Part shown: piece after piece, positions 35,578 to 46,330 of the stretch
Layout: the number at the start of each line of letters is the position of its first letter
How positions within the stretch are numbered: the first letter of the stretch is position 1
From: Oreohelix idahoensis
Lineage: Eukaryota; Mollusca; Gastropoda; Stylommatophora; Oreohelicidae
Length of the DNA: 64,000 nucleotides
Assembly (NCBI GenBank): GCA_024509875.1
Contig: JAMPIV010014153.1
Coordinates: 124,001-188,000, forward strand
Direction of reading: 5' to 3'
Program-made: the position numbers and the translations under genes
Notes under the pieces: model-generated
Told to the model about the DNA's origin: nothing
The model's input: only the letters and a program-made list of their open reading frames with translations
Databases searched by the model: none

Positions 35578-35820
35578 TAAGATTATTCAAACGAAAATTA
35601 AAAGTTAGGTAGACAATGATGTTCATGAAGAACGGGTCAGATTTTCGAGAACAGCGGAACAAAAGAAGTGATATTTGTGACAGATTTTTAGCAGAAAGAT
35701 ATACAGAGGTCCAAAAAATAAATATTTACATATGCTTTATGTGACTATTGAAGGTTTTTGACAGAGTCCATCATGCTAAAATAATTGAATGTCCTGAGAA
35801 AAATAGCCATAGATAGAAAA

Positions 35821-36075
35821 GGATCCATTTACACGCCTATTGAGGCATACTGAGAATATGGTGTTAGGCCCATATTTTCCAGACCATCGGCACACTAGGG
35901 ATGATGTGGTCAGCATCACGCCGGCCGCCTTAACATTCACAGAGTTGCTCTGTTACCCTATTCATGAGGCGAGATCGACCCTGGAGCCGTTTGCGGTCTA
36001 AAGAAATCCCACCTCAACTGGGGATCGAACTATGGACCACCGAGCTAGGAAGCACTGTGCTAACGCGACTTCTCT
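35821..36075 (-). mobile_element. tRNA-derived SINE, second copy
   Basis: Inverse orientation of the SINE at 35182; the tRNA-like head is at the right end. It is flanked by the perfect 12-bp target duplication ATAGATAGAAAA (35809-35820 and 36076-36087). Confidence 0.9.
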
Positions 36076-36096
36076 ATAGATAGAAAACACACAATC

Positions 36097-36214
36097 AACT
36101 CAGCAACTTACATTGGCAACAAACTGCCAGAATAAACTCAGCAACTTACATTGGCAACAAACTGCCAGAATAAATTCAGCAACTTACATTGGCAACAAAC
36201 TGCCAGAATAAATT
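36097..36214. repeat. Three-copy 38-bp tandem repeat
   Basis: The unit begins CTCAGCAACTTACATTGGCA and ends AACTGCCAGAATAAA, repeated three times with only C/T differences. It lies inside the LINE-D plus copy and is probably a local amplification of LINE sequence. Confidence 0.9.
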
Positions 36215-36906
36215 CGGGCCTGAATTTCTCACTACATAAAAAATTGTGAGACAAGGTTGAGTACCATCCCCTTGCCTACTTAATTATTTAATACAGTATA
36301 TCATCACAGAAAAACATTTTCAAACAGATGCAGGAAATGCCAGCACTGAACATCGGAGGACGATCAATAAACAGCATTAGATATGCGGATGATACAGTTT
36401 TGTTAGCTCAAAGTGAACATGACTTACAAGAGCTAGTGAAGCAAGTAAGCATAAGTCATGATTATGAATTGGACATTAACGTTTTGATAATCAGCAAAAC
36501 AGATGACGAAGCAAATTTACAAATACGAATAAATGAGAAAATACTAAAATACGTCAAGAGTTTCTTATAACTGGGATACATAACAGCAGAAGATGGCAGA
36601 CGTCAAACAGAAATATGTGGAACAGAGAAAGAACATATAGTCGTCAACAGTACCATTCCTGGAATACTTCTATGGAGATACAAATAATCTCAAGGTGACC
36701 TGATTTCTTTGGAAATATTAAAGTAGACGTCCGAGAGTGTACGACGAAGAAGAAGAAGAAGAAGAAATCAGAAGGCAATAGGAATGGCCAAAGCGACATT
36801 CAATAACATGAAACAAATACTAATATCCAAACAATTCATTAATACATTTAAAACGAGAGTCATCAAGTGTTATATATACTCATCATGCTGTATGGTGTAG
36901 AAACAT

Positions 36907-37027
36907 TTAAAAAAAGATCCAGTTACACGCCCATTGAGGCATATTGGGAATATGGTGTTAGGCCCATATTTTCTTGACCATCGGCACACTAGGGGTCATG
37001 TGGCCAGCATCACGATTTTTTTTTTAC
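36907..37027 (-). mobile_element. 5'-truncated SINE, third copy
   Basis: Only the 3' half of the SINE seen at 35182 is present, inverted. The perfect 23-bp target duplication runs from CATGCTG to GAAACAT (36884-36906 and 37028-37050). It interrupts a LINE-D block that is otherwise continuous. Confidence 0.88.
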
Positions 37028-37440
37028 CATGCTGTATGGTGTAGAAACATGGACAATTAAAAAGCAGTTAGAAGAAGGAACTGAGACCCTTGAGATGTGG
37101 ATATATAGAAAAATTGGGTGCATTTCATGGAAAGAGAAGAATACAATGAAATTATAGAAAAGCTAGGAATGAAAAGATAAATAATTAATGAGATCAAAGT
37201 TAGGCAGCTAAAATACTTTGGTCATATAAAAAGACATACCATCTTGCTAAAACCCGTGAAGGAATAAAAGTTGAAGACAAACGTGCAAGAGGAAGATAGC
37301 GCTATAAGTGGAAAGATAATATCAAGCGATGGACAGGAAACAATCTATAGAAGTGCACAATCAAGACAAAGAAACAGAAGACGTTGGAGATATATTGCAG
37401 CCGACCTTTGATGCAAAGATGACAGTTGATCATCTTTGTA

Positions 37441-38539
37441 CACTGTTTGTATAAATGTATCGTTACCCAGAGTACCAAGCGGGCGATTTTAGCATCCTGC
37501 CAGTTCGAGCAGACGGTTGATACACAACAGACATCGGTTCTGTTTACATCTTAAGCAGGAAGTGTGCATCCGGTGCACTCTGCTGCCAATGAAACCTGCC
37601 TCGATTTCGTATTTGCTTTATGTTTAAGGAATCTCGATTTTTGGTGATTTTTTTACTGCAATGTACGATTTCACGATATATATATATATATATATTTCCC
37701 CGTGTGTATGCGATACGTGAGTATTAAAAAACAAATAAGTTTACATCAGTTGTAATATACAGTATCCTAAAGAAGCCAGCCTCAGTCTACCATTACAGAA
37801 ACGAAGACTGACAAGGCTGGTAAAGAGGTCTATAAGGATTGCCCCAAGTCGGTTTCAAAAGATGAGGAATGGCAGTATGATGAAACATTTGGTGATCCAC
37901 TAATGAACTCCCTGGTCGAACATGCACTTGTACTTTCCACTTCACAGTAATAGGTCGTAATTGGCAGGAAAGGGAGACGGAAGAGGCAGGCAGGTAGAGG
38001 TTTGAATCATACATCAGAATTAATTACGCTAGTTATTTAATTGCTCTCACGTTGTACCTTAACTAGTTCTGGCACGCATGAAGTACTCGTTTCCGGTGGG
38101 TCACTGGATTTTCTTGATATTATGACTCGGTTGAGAGGTTCCACCTTGACTTATGAGCTTGTTTCCTGACTTTTCTCAACGTTTCGCTTATTATAAGCAC
38201 TGTGTCAAATAAAGCGTCCATTTATCTCATCTCGGCAGAATCAGAGCTGTCTAGCGTTTGTGACCTCAGTTCTAGATTATGCACTTTTAGCTTTGTAAAC
38301 TGGAGTAAGGCATAGCTATCAGACTGGAAGCATGTAGGCCCGCTTACCTGATTGTTGCGAGTAAGGGAGACAATTTGCCGCGCTAAAATCTTGAGTTAAC
38401 AGTAAAAAAGGTAGTATGAATTTATTATAAAGAATACAAAAGATGACTTCATTTCGACGTTTCCAGCGCACATAAAAGAGGTTGGAAAACTTTACGAATC
38501 ACCATTTCCACTCAGCTCCGCAAGAAACATTGGCTTTCA
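37441..38539. other. No recognisable feature
   Basis: Unique-looking sequence with a short (TA)n at about 37675-37694. An open frame of 73 codons on the minus strand (37793-38014) has no motif. Confidence 0.4.
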
Positions 38540-39655
38540 ACAAACATAAGTCTTGCTGCCCCAGTACCATCCCATCATCTCAACAAACATAAGTCTTGTT
38601 GCCCCAGTGCCATCCCATCATCTCAACAAACATAAATCTTGCTGCCCCAGTGCCATCCCATCATCTCAACAAACATAATTCTTACTGCCTCAGTGCCATC
38701 CCATCATCTCAACAAACATATGTCTTGCTGCCCCAGTGCCACCCCATCATCTCAACAAACATAAGTCTTGCTGCCCCAGTGCCATCCCATTATCTCAACA
38801 AACAAAAGTCTTGATGCCCCAGTGCCATCCCATCATCTCAACAAACATAAGTCTTGCTGCCCCAGTGCCATCCCATCATCTCAACAAACATAAGTCTTGC
38901 TGCCTCAGTGCCATCCCATCATCTCAACAAACATAAGTCGTGCTGCCCCAGTGCCATCCCATCATCTCAACAAACATAAGTCTTGCAGCCCCAGTGCCAT
39001 CCCATCATCTCAACAAACATATGTCTTGCTGCCCCAGTGCCATCCCATCATCTCAACAAACATAAGTCTTGCTGCACCAGTGCCATCCCATCATCTCAAC
39101 AAACATAAGTCTTACTGCCCCAGTGCCATCCCGTCATCTCAACAAACATAAGTCTTACTGCCCCAGTGCCATCCCATCATCTCAACAAACGTAAGTCTTG
39201 CTGCCCCAGTGTCATCCCATCATCTCAACAAACATAATTCTTGCTGCCCCAGTGGTCCCACCATCTCAACAAACATAAGTCTTGCAGCCCCAGTGCCATC
39301 CCACCATCTCAACAAACATAAGTCTTGCTGCCCCAGTGTCATCCCACCATCTCAACAAACATAAGTCTTACTGCCCCAGTGCCACCCCACCATCTCAACA
39401 AACATAAGTCTTACTGCCCCAGTGCCATCCCATCATCTCAACAAACATAAGTCTTACTGCCCCAGTGCCATCCCATCATCTCAACAAACATAAGTCTTGC
39501 TGCCCCAGTGCCATCCCACCATCTCAACAAACATAAGTCTTACTGCCCCAGTGCCATCCCACTTTCTCAACAAACATAAGTCTTACTGCCCCAGTGCCAT
39601 CCCACCATCTCAACAAACATAAGTCTTACTGCCCCGGTGCCATCCCATCATCTCA
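38540..39655. repeat. 43-bp minisatellite, about 26 copies
   Basis: Units contain TCTCAACAAACATAAGTCTT followed by GCTGCCCCAGTGCCATCCCA. Variation is mostly single bases (T/C, G/A), with one unit shortened near 39251. Because 43 is not a multiple of three, all plus-strand frames stay open for long stretches and cycle every 43 residues. I regard these as artefacts, not proteins. Confidence 0.95.
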
Positions 39656-40443
39656 ACATCATTGCATGTCATCTTTTTTCATTTATGTCTCCAGTTCTAA
39701 TCTTGGTTAAAAATCAATTCCCATTGGTGGGGACCAAAGACGCATCAAAAGTGAGGAATGTAGTCAGCGACCCATATCTTGACTGCTTGCGTCAGGGTCA
39801 GCGAACCAGAGCTGACCAAGACCCTACTCCACCTCCAAGTGGTGGTCCTGGAAACAGGCTGCATCACTGCAGTCTGGCTGAGAGAGTAGAGATCAAAGAG
39901 GGAAGGCTAACCCGGTCCCAAAAATGCGATGCCGAAACCGGATGTGTTGGGCCGAAAGGCGCAGATATCGCAGCTTTGCTGTAAACGGCGACACAACGTA
40001 ACAAACGTCCTTTTTAGGACGAACGCATAAAAAGCAGAAGAAATTGCGATTGTTGTAAAGCCTGTACGTCTTTTGTATTGATGTGCAAATGGAATTTAAA
40101 CAAGAATTGCCGAAGAATATGTTTATCTAAAATATAGCAGGAAAACTTTCACACAATGTAACGCATGGTTCTCAATTTGTTTTTTACAACCACGACCCAT
40201 ATTTCATAGTTGGTGAAGTTGGTGACTCATGTACTAGAATTGAGGAGTACAAATTATTTATAGGAATTCAGCCAAAATCATACCACTGAAAACATCGAGT
40301 AAGGGAAACATAAAGGACGCGACCATAGCAAATTTTCATGTATTTTGAGAATCGTTGTTGTAGGGGAAACAAAGGTAAACAGCAGAGAATACTTCAAGAA
40401 TTATTTGTTGTTTCGTCTATGATGTACGTGAACGTGGAACATT
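39656..40443. other. No confident feature; possible LINE leader
   Basis: An open frame leaves the minisatellite and runs to 39984. The part outside the repeat (about 100 codons, containing YLDCLRQGQRTRADQDPTPP) is unrecognised. Its composition, and a LINE starting within 1 kb, suggest a decayed LINE 5' region. That is a guess. Confidence 0.3.
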
Positions 40444-40458
40444 ATGGACAGCCTTTTT

Positions 40459-40686
40459 CAAACCCGGGCGTCAGCGTTTGAAGGAATGTTTACGACCGGA
40501 AATTTGACTGAATAACCTGAACGGCTCCTGCACATAAATCCCGTGTGGATGGGAAGGAGCGAAGCTCCTGACCGGGTTGGAAGGAAAGTCCACTGACCCT
40601 CCCAGCCTCGCAATGACATGTCATTGGGCCAAAAAGAGCTGGAAAGCTCGAGTGCCGCTGGTTAGAGAGAAAATAAAAATAAAAAA
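40459..40686 (+). mobile_element. 5'-truncated SINE
   Basis: Begins at CAAACCCGGGCG, which aligns with the B-box region of the SINE at 52208, and ends in an A-rich tail. The target duplication ATGGACAGCCTTTTT is perfect (40444-40458 and from 40687). The tRNA-like head is missing. Confidence 0.85.
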
Positions 40687-40914
40687 ATGGACAGCCTTTT
40701 TTTCTTTGTTACGTCATTTCCTTCCTCAGTGAAGACGACGCCCATCCTTCAGCAAATTGGACAGTCCTGGCCCGTGATTAGTCTGATCCCGACACCACTT
40801 TTATACTGTCACGTTCGCCCTCAATTTGTTCCCGCTCTTAATCAAAATTAATTATTTCCTAATTTTCCCCACACATGCTTCTAATTTTACAACCTAGCCG
40901 TGACCTTTGTCATT

Positions 40915-41220
40915 GCGTGTATGTGTATGTGTAAGCAATGTTGGACGATTCTACGCATGTTGTTGAAAGCGTCTTTCTTGGATGTAGATTTTGGATCATT
41001 TAAATATGCTTTATGGAGATGGTGTTTCTCAGCCAACATCTGCTTTATATCATCTGAGTTCTCATCAAACCAGTCATTTTGTTTCTTGATGGAAGGACCC
41101 AGGACCTCTGTAGCAGTGTTGTAGATCTGCTCACTTAGGGCTGCCCAATTTGTTTCCACACTTTGGCCGTCTAGCGAGATAGATTTGAGACGGTCTTCTA
41201 AGGTGTCAGTAAATGACTAC
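40915..41220 (-). mobile_element. LINE-E, inverted 5' segment
   Basis: The minus-strand frame includes NWAALSEQIYNTATEVLGPS, then KKQNDWFDENSDDIKQ, the linker between endonuclease and RT in this LINE family. It ends at RRIVQHCL, and the plus-strand frame starting at 41226 continues the protein from RDSWLSNKADE. Upstream protein sequence is thus inverted relative to the rest, the usual signature of twin priming during insertion. Confidence 0.82.
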
Positions 41221-41225
41221 GCCAG

Positions 41226-43229
41226 ATGCGGGATTCATGGCTGAGTAATAAAGCAGATGAGCTCCAAGGCTTTGCTGACAGCCATGACTTGAAAAACTTT
41301 TACCTTGCACTCAAAGCGGTCTATGGTCCAACATCATCAGGATCATTTCCCCTCCTTAATGCAGATGGAAAAACACTAATTACAGACAAGGAAAAAATGC
41401 TCCAACGCTGGGCTGAACATTTTAATAATATCTTGAACCAGCCATCATCTATTAACGACGAAGCCATCATCCGCCTGCCCCAAATTCCTATAAATGAAGC
41501 ATTAGATGATGTACCAACTCTGGAGGAAACTAAAAAAGCGATTCGTCAACTGTCTAGTGGAAAGGCCCCTGGCTCCGATTCAATTCCTGTTGAGGTTTAT
41601 AAAGATGGCGGTGCAGTTCTGATAGAGAAACTTCATATGATCTTCCAGCAAATGTGGCAGAGTGAAACCATCCCACACGATCTCAAAGATGCGTCAATTA
41701 TACATCTATATAAACGTAAAGGTAATCGCCAAGACTGTAACAATCATCGAGGCATCTCTCTTTTATCAATCGCTGGGAAGATATTCGCCAGAATCCTTTT
41801 GAATCGCCTTACGGCTCATCTTGACAAAGGTCTTTTACCTGAAAGTCAGTGTGGATTCCGGAAAGAACGTGGAACCACAGATATGGTGTTCGCTGCAAGA
41901 CAGCTACAAGAAAAATGCCAAGAACAGCACTGTGACCTGTACACAGCGTTCATCGACTTGACAAAGGCGTTCGACACGGTCAGTAGAGAGGGTCTATGGA
42001 AGATCATGGCAAAATATGGCTGCCCAAAGAAATTTATCACAATAGTGCAGCAACTGCATGATGGAATGCAGGCTAGAGTTCAAGAAAACGGTGAGCTGTC
42101 GGAGCCTTTCCCCGTCTCAAACGGAGTTAAACAAGGGTGTGTACTTGCACCGACTCTGTTCAGTATCATGTTTTCTGCTATGCTGACTGATGCTTTTAGA
42201 GACGGGGACACAGGAATCGACATTAGTTATCGTATTGATGGAAAATTGTTTAACCTTAGGAGGCTTCAAGCAAAAACCAAGGTCAAATCACACACCATCA
42301 GAGATCTTCTGTTTGCTGATGATTGTGCCCTCAATGCTGGCTCAGAGGCTGATCTGCAGCATAGTGTGGATAGATTCTCCGAAGCCTGCGCCAACTTTGG
42401 GCTTACCATCAACACGAAGAAAACAGAAATCATGTACCAACCAGCTCCTGGCACAGTTTATACTGAGCCAATCATCAAGGTTAATGGTGAGAAACTGAAT
42501 GTTGTGAACAGATTCACATACCTTGGTAGCACACTATCCCAGAACATTGTCATTGATGATGAGGTGAACACCAGGATCTCCAAAGCCAGCAGCACATTTG
42601 GCAGATTATACACCAACGTTTGGCATCGAAGTGGCATTAGTCTACAGACAAAGCTGAAGGTGTACAGAGCTGCGGTGCTTCCAGTGCTGCTATATGCAAG
42701 TGAAACATGGACTGTATACAGGCGCCACGTAAAGAAGCTAAACCACTTCCATACAGTCTGTCTCAGGAAGATAATGAACATCAAATGGCAAGACAAGATC
42801 CCGGATACCGCCGTTCTTGACAGAGCTGGTATCCCTAGTATTGATACTATTCTGATGCAGTCACAGATTCGCTGGGCAGGTCATGTAGTCCGCATGCCAG
42901 ACCATCGACTGCCAAAGATACTCTTTTATGGTGAGATACAGAAGGGTAAACGCTCCCATGGTGGCCAAAAGAAGCGCTTCAAAGACACGTTAAAGATGTC
43001 ATTGAAAACCTTTGACATAAACCCAGACACATGGGAAGCTGCTGCGCAAGACCGAACTGCTTGGCGCACATCTCTTCGTAAAGGTGCAGCGGAACAGCGG
43101 AGACAAGCTAGAAAAGACCGTGTAATAAAACCTTCACATGAAGCAAACATTCCCTGCCCACACTGTCCGAGATCTTTCCAGGCCCGCATCGGTCTCATCA
43201 GTCACCTTCGTACCCATAGACTAACCTAA
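41226..43229 (+). CDS. LINE-E reverse transcriptase with C-terminal C2H2 finger
   Basis: 667 uninterrupted codons. RT motifs: KRKGNRQDCNNHRGISLLSI, CGFRKERGTTDMVF, TAFIDLTKAFDTVSREG (first Asp), GVKQGCVLAPTLFSIMFSAM, RDLLFADDCALNA (catalytic FADD), RFTYLGSTLSQ, LLYASETWTVYRRH, then QIRWAGHVVRMPDHRLP. The C-terminus ends in a C2H2 zinc finger, CPHCPRSFQARIGLISHLRTH, split as CPHC and HLRTH. The endonuclease domain is absent because the copy is 5'-truncated and inverted upstream. The frame is intact, but without the endonuclease it cannot retrotranspose as it stands. About 90 bp of 3' UTR follow. Confidence 0.9.
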   Translation: MRDSWLSNKADELQGFADSHDLKNFYLALKAVYGPTSSGSFPLLNADGKTLITDKEKMLQRWAEHFNNILNQPSSINDEAIIRLPQIPINEALDDVPTLEETKKAIRQLSSGKAPGSDSIPVEVYKDGGAVLIEKLHMIFQQMWQSETIPHDLKDASIIHLYKRKGNRQDCNNHRGISLLSIAGKIFARILLNRLTAHLDKGLLPESQCGFRKERGTTDMVFAARQLQEKCQEQHCDLYTAFIDLTKAFDTVSREGLWKIMAKYGCPKKFITIVQQLHDGMQARVQENGELSEPFPVSNGVKQGCVLAPTLFSIMFSAMLTDAFRDGDTGIDISYRIDGKLFNLRRLQAKTKVKSHTIRDLLFADDCALNAGSEADLQHSVDRFSEACANFGLTINTKKTEIMYQPAPGTVYTEPIIKVNGEKLNVVNRFTYLGSTLSQNIVIDDEVNTRISKASSTFGRLYTNVWHRSGISLQTKLKVYRAAVLPVLLYASETWTVYRRHVKKLNHFHTVCLRKIMNIKWQDKIPDTAVLDRAGIPSIDTILMQSQIRWAGHVVRMPDHRLPKILFYGEIQKGKRSHGGQKKRFKDTLKMSLKTFDINPDTWEAAAQDRTAWRTSLRKGAAEQRRQARKDRVIKPSHEANIPCPHCPRSFQARIGLISHLRTHRLT

Positions 43230-43339
43230 CATATTCCTAAATAATTGGATGAACAGAGTGGTCTTCATCACCCGTGATGGACGAACAACAATGTGTATGC
43301 AAGTGCTTAGAGTTCATTTTGCTTTTCATATACTCCTAA

Positions 43340-43500
43340 TCACTGCTTTCATGTGGTGGTGCATGTATGTATGTAGGTAGGTAGGTATATATGTACGTAT
43401 GTATGTATGTGCGTAAATTTTTTTGTAAAACTGATTCAATACCGTTTTATTGGTTTAAATACTTATGTATGTGCGTGCGTTTGAATGTGTGAATATATAT
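43340..43500. repeat. TATG/TAGG-type microsatellite region
   Basis: Imperfect (GTAT)n and (GTAG)n runs, densest at 43365-43420, near the end of LINE-E. They may be its decayed 3' tail or a neighbouring simple repeat. Confidence 0.7.
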
Positions 43501-43529
43501 GAGTGAAGTTCCAATGGGTCTCTAAAGAG

Positions 43530-43640
43530 ACAGACAAAGAATCAGACCACTGTCCCCTCAAGCATGTTTGTTATACGAGGCGACTAATGTGAGGTTGGCA
43601 TGGGGCTTGCATCGTCATTGTGTAAACCTAATTCCTACTA
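43530..43640 (+). mobile_element. RTE-A-like LINE 5' leader remnant
   Basis: CACTGTCCCCTCAAGCATG, GAGGCGACTAATGTGAGG and TTGGCATGGGGC follow the same order as the inverse complement of the RTE-A leader at 25925-25985. Only this short block is conserved. It is the one RTE-A-like piece on the plus strand. Confidence 0.6.
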
Positions 43641-44308
43641 AAACCCACTGTATTTGATTGGTTGGTGCAGGCTTCCTGCAAGGCTAACAGCTGCCGTGGT
43701 GATTTCATGCTCAGTAAGGAGCTCAACGGAAAATGTTAATGGCATATATACGTGTGTGTGTATGTGTGTGTTTTTCCCTTCAATTCATACCGTGTAATAA
43801 ATATGTCAGCATCTTGATTTACAAAGTCAGGGATAACCAGCCAGTATCTGCTCTAGACAGTTGACTTTCAAAAGAGTTCCTAATCTTTAGTAGAGTAGAC
43901 CATAAGGCGGCTGCCCTGGTACAATTTAAAAATTAGAAACCATCTCACCACAAGTGCGATTCCTATATATATATACACACACATTAGGATTCTGGCCGGT
44001 GCTACGGAGTTCGTGCACTGTGCTGAGATCCTCCTTGTGTGATCTAAGGGAGGAGATCAGAGCGCTGATGGAGTTGTCCGTGTGCAATGAAGGTAGTCCT
44101 TAAAACCAATCCAAACCTAATATGTGTCGAAACTTGTTGACACACAGTTCATGTTTAGTAAAGTAAGTGGCTTTTAATAATGTTTTAGGGGTAACAGCTT
44201 CTAATGCCCAGGGGGTCTGGTGTTTGCAAATCATGCACAATTCAAAGAGAGCACGGGGGTAACATATGTCGTATTGAAGCTCTAATTGGAAATAAAATCT
44301 AGTCTCCG
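43641..44308. other. No recognisable feature
   Basis: Includes short CA/TG runs near 43750 and 43970. No open frame of interest. Confidence 0.4.
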
Positions 44309-44347
44309 ATATGACATATGTTGGTAGACTATATCATCATCTCAGAT

Positions 44348-44735
44348 ATCTTCTGCTTCTTCTTCCTCGTTCGCCTTCAAACTTCCACATTTATGACTGT
44401 AATAAAGGCAGTAGTCAGCTCAAGGTTCCTGACATCTCCAAACAGTTTTTCGTTGACAGAAGTAGGTTGTTGCCGTGTGCTACTCCGTTCATTGCTGTAG
44501 GTTGGGCAGGACTGCAGCAGGTGTTCGACTGTCATCGGGCTGATGCCGCAGGTGCACAGATCTGTTGCACCAATTTTGTACTTGTGGTATAGATGGTATC
44601 TCAATCTGTTGTGCCCAGTGCGTAGTCGAAAGTGGTGACCTATTCTCTCCTAGATAGCTGATGATATGCCTCATTTTTAAAATGGCCTGGGTGCTCTCTT
44701 TCCCATTTGGACATGAATGTAGCTTTTATCAAATA
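44348..44735 (-). mobile_element. LINE-F remnant, C-terminus and 3' end
   Basis: Minus-strand frames read HLYHKYKIGATDLCTCGISP and TVEHLLQSCPTYSNE, the CCHC-like tail after RNase H in Jockey/CR1-type LINEs, and end at LELTTAFITVINVEV. A GAAGAAGAAG-rich 3' UTR follows. The remnant is bracketed by copies of the 37-bp unit (one at 44309-44347, the array from 44736), so it probably sits within that array. Confidence 0.8.
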
Positions 44736-45176
44736 CATTGGTAGACTAGATCATCATCTCAGATTTGAGATATGTTGGTAGACTAGATCATCATCTCAGA
44801 TATGAGATATGTTGGTAGACTAAATCATCATCTCAGATATGAGATATGTTGGTAGACTAAATCATCATCTCAGATATGAGATATGTTGGTAGACTAAATC
44901 ATCATCTCAGATATGAGATATGTTGGTAGACTAAATCATCATCTCAGATATGAGATATGTTGGTAGACTAAATCATCATCTCAGATATGAGATATGTTGG
45001 TAGACTAAATCATCATCTCAGATATGAGATATGTTGGTAGACTAAATCATCATCTCAGATATGAGATATGTTGGTAGACTAAATCATCATTTCAGATATG
45101 AGATATGTTGGTAGACTAAATCATCATCTCAGATATGAGATATGTTGGTAGACTAAATCATCATCTCAGATATGAG
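44736..45176. repeat. 37-bp minisatellite, about 12 copies
   Basis: The unit is GATATGAGATATGTTGGTAG followed by ACTAAATCATCATCTCA. Inner copies are almost identical and edge copies diverge. A solitary copy lies at 44309-44347 on the far side of LINE-F. Confidence 0.95.
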
Positions 45177-46096
45177 ATATCCCATTCATGTCTGTCTCAT
45201 GTCATCTTTACCCCATTCATGTCTGTCTCATGTCATCTTTGCCCCATTCATGTCTGTCTCATGTCCTCTTTGCCCCTTTCATTTCTGTCTCATGTCATCT
45301 TTAACCCATTCATGTCTGTCTCATGTCATCTTTGCCCCATTCATGTCTGTCTCATGTCATCTTTAACCCTTCATGTCTGTCTCATGTCATCTTTAACCCA
45401 TTCATGTCTGTCTCATGTCATCTTTGCCCCATTCATGTCTGTCTCATGTCATCTTTGCACCATTCATGTCTGTCTCATGTCATCTTTGCCCCATTCATGT
45501 CTGTCTCATGTCCTCTTTGCCCCTTTCATTTCTGTCTCATGTCATCTTTGCCCCATTCATGTCTGTCTCATGTCATCTTTACCCCATTCATGTCTGTCTC
45601 GTGTCATCTTTGCCCCATTCATGTCTGTCTCATGTCATCTTTACCCCATTCATGTCTGTCTCATGTCATCTTTGCCCCCTTCATGTCTGTCTCATGTCAC
45701 CTTTGCCCCATTCATGTCATCTTTACCCCATTCATGTCTGTCTCATGTCATCTTTACCCCATTCATATCTGTCTCATGTCATCTTTAACCCATTCATGTC
45801 TGTCTCATGTCATATTTAACCCATTCATGTCTGTCTCATGTCATCTTTGCCCCATTCATGTCTGTCTCATGTCATCTTTGCACCATTCATGTCTGTCTCA
45901 TGTCATATTTACCCCATTCATGTCTGTCTCATGTCCTCTTTGCCCCTTTCATGTCTGTCTCATGTCATCTTTAACCCATTCATGTCTGTCTCATGTCATC
46001 TTTGCCCCATTCATGTCTGTCTCATGTCCTCTTTGCCCCTTTCATTTCTGTCTCATGTCATCTTTGCCCCATTCATATCTGTCTCATGTCATCTTC
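45177..46096. repeat. 31-bp minisatellite, about 30 copies
   Basis: Units read TTCATGTCTGTCTCATGTCA then TCTTTGCCCCA with scattered variants. It abuts the 37-bp array without a spacer. Plus-strand frames stay open (one for 262 codons, a 31-residue cycle rich in SCLSHVIF). I see no reason to think they are translated. Confidence 0.95.
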
Positions 46097-46104
46097 TGCG
46101 CGGG

Positions 46105-46330
46105 TTTTTAGTTTCCCTCTATTTCTCTTCTCTTGTAATTCCAGAACGAGGCCTGTCATGTAATGTTATCAACAGGATTTCTCGTTGTGTGTCCGTTCTA
46201 TCCAAGTTCTCACGTGTTGTTCAACTGGTACTGTGTCAGTTTTACCATCAGTTCCGCATTGGTGATTTAGTCGTACTATCTCAATCAAATGTGCAAGTAT
46301 CTATTTATGACAGTCTGTATCTTTCTGGTT
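46105..46330 (-). mobile_element. RTE-A LINE remnant
   Basis: Collinear with about 22975-23190 of the RTE-A copy: CCAGAACGAGGCCTGTCATG, TAATGTTATCAACAGG and TCAGTTCCGCATTGGTGA are recognisable matches. It is short and frameless. Confidence 0.75.

Larger units (their letters stand above)
35578..37440 (+). mobile_element. LINE-D remnant, plus copy (two SINE insertions)
   Basis: Starts in the RT domain: near 35640-35790 the plus strand gives GTKEVIF and, in another frame, VFDRVHHAKIIE, the block around the first catalytic Asp. At 36328-36570 an open frame includes IRYADDTVLLAQSEHDLQEL with the catalytic YADD. Near 37020-37300 the C-terminal region appears (a YGVETWTIKKQ-like block and a FGHIKRH-like block). 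Many frameshifts and stops make it non-functional. It ends at about 37440, mirroring the minus copy at 34720. Confidence 0.8.

Noticed and set aside
38596..39151. Open frames repeating PSHHLNKH-like peptides
   Set aside because: Produced by the 43-bp minisatellite; no start context, motif or non-repeat portion supports a gene.
38540..39655. Could regular repeats here or at 61633-64000 be a CRISPR array?
   Set aside because: Units are contiguous tandem copies with no unique spacers, and the window is eukaryotic.
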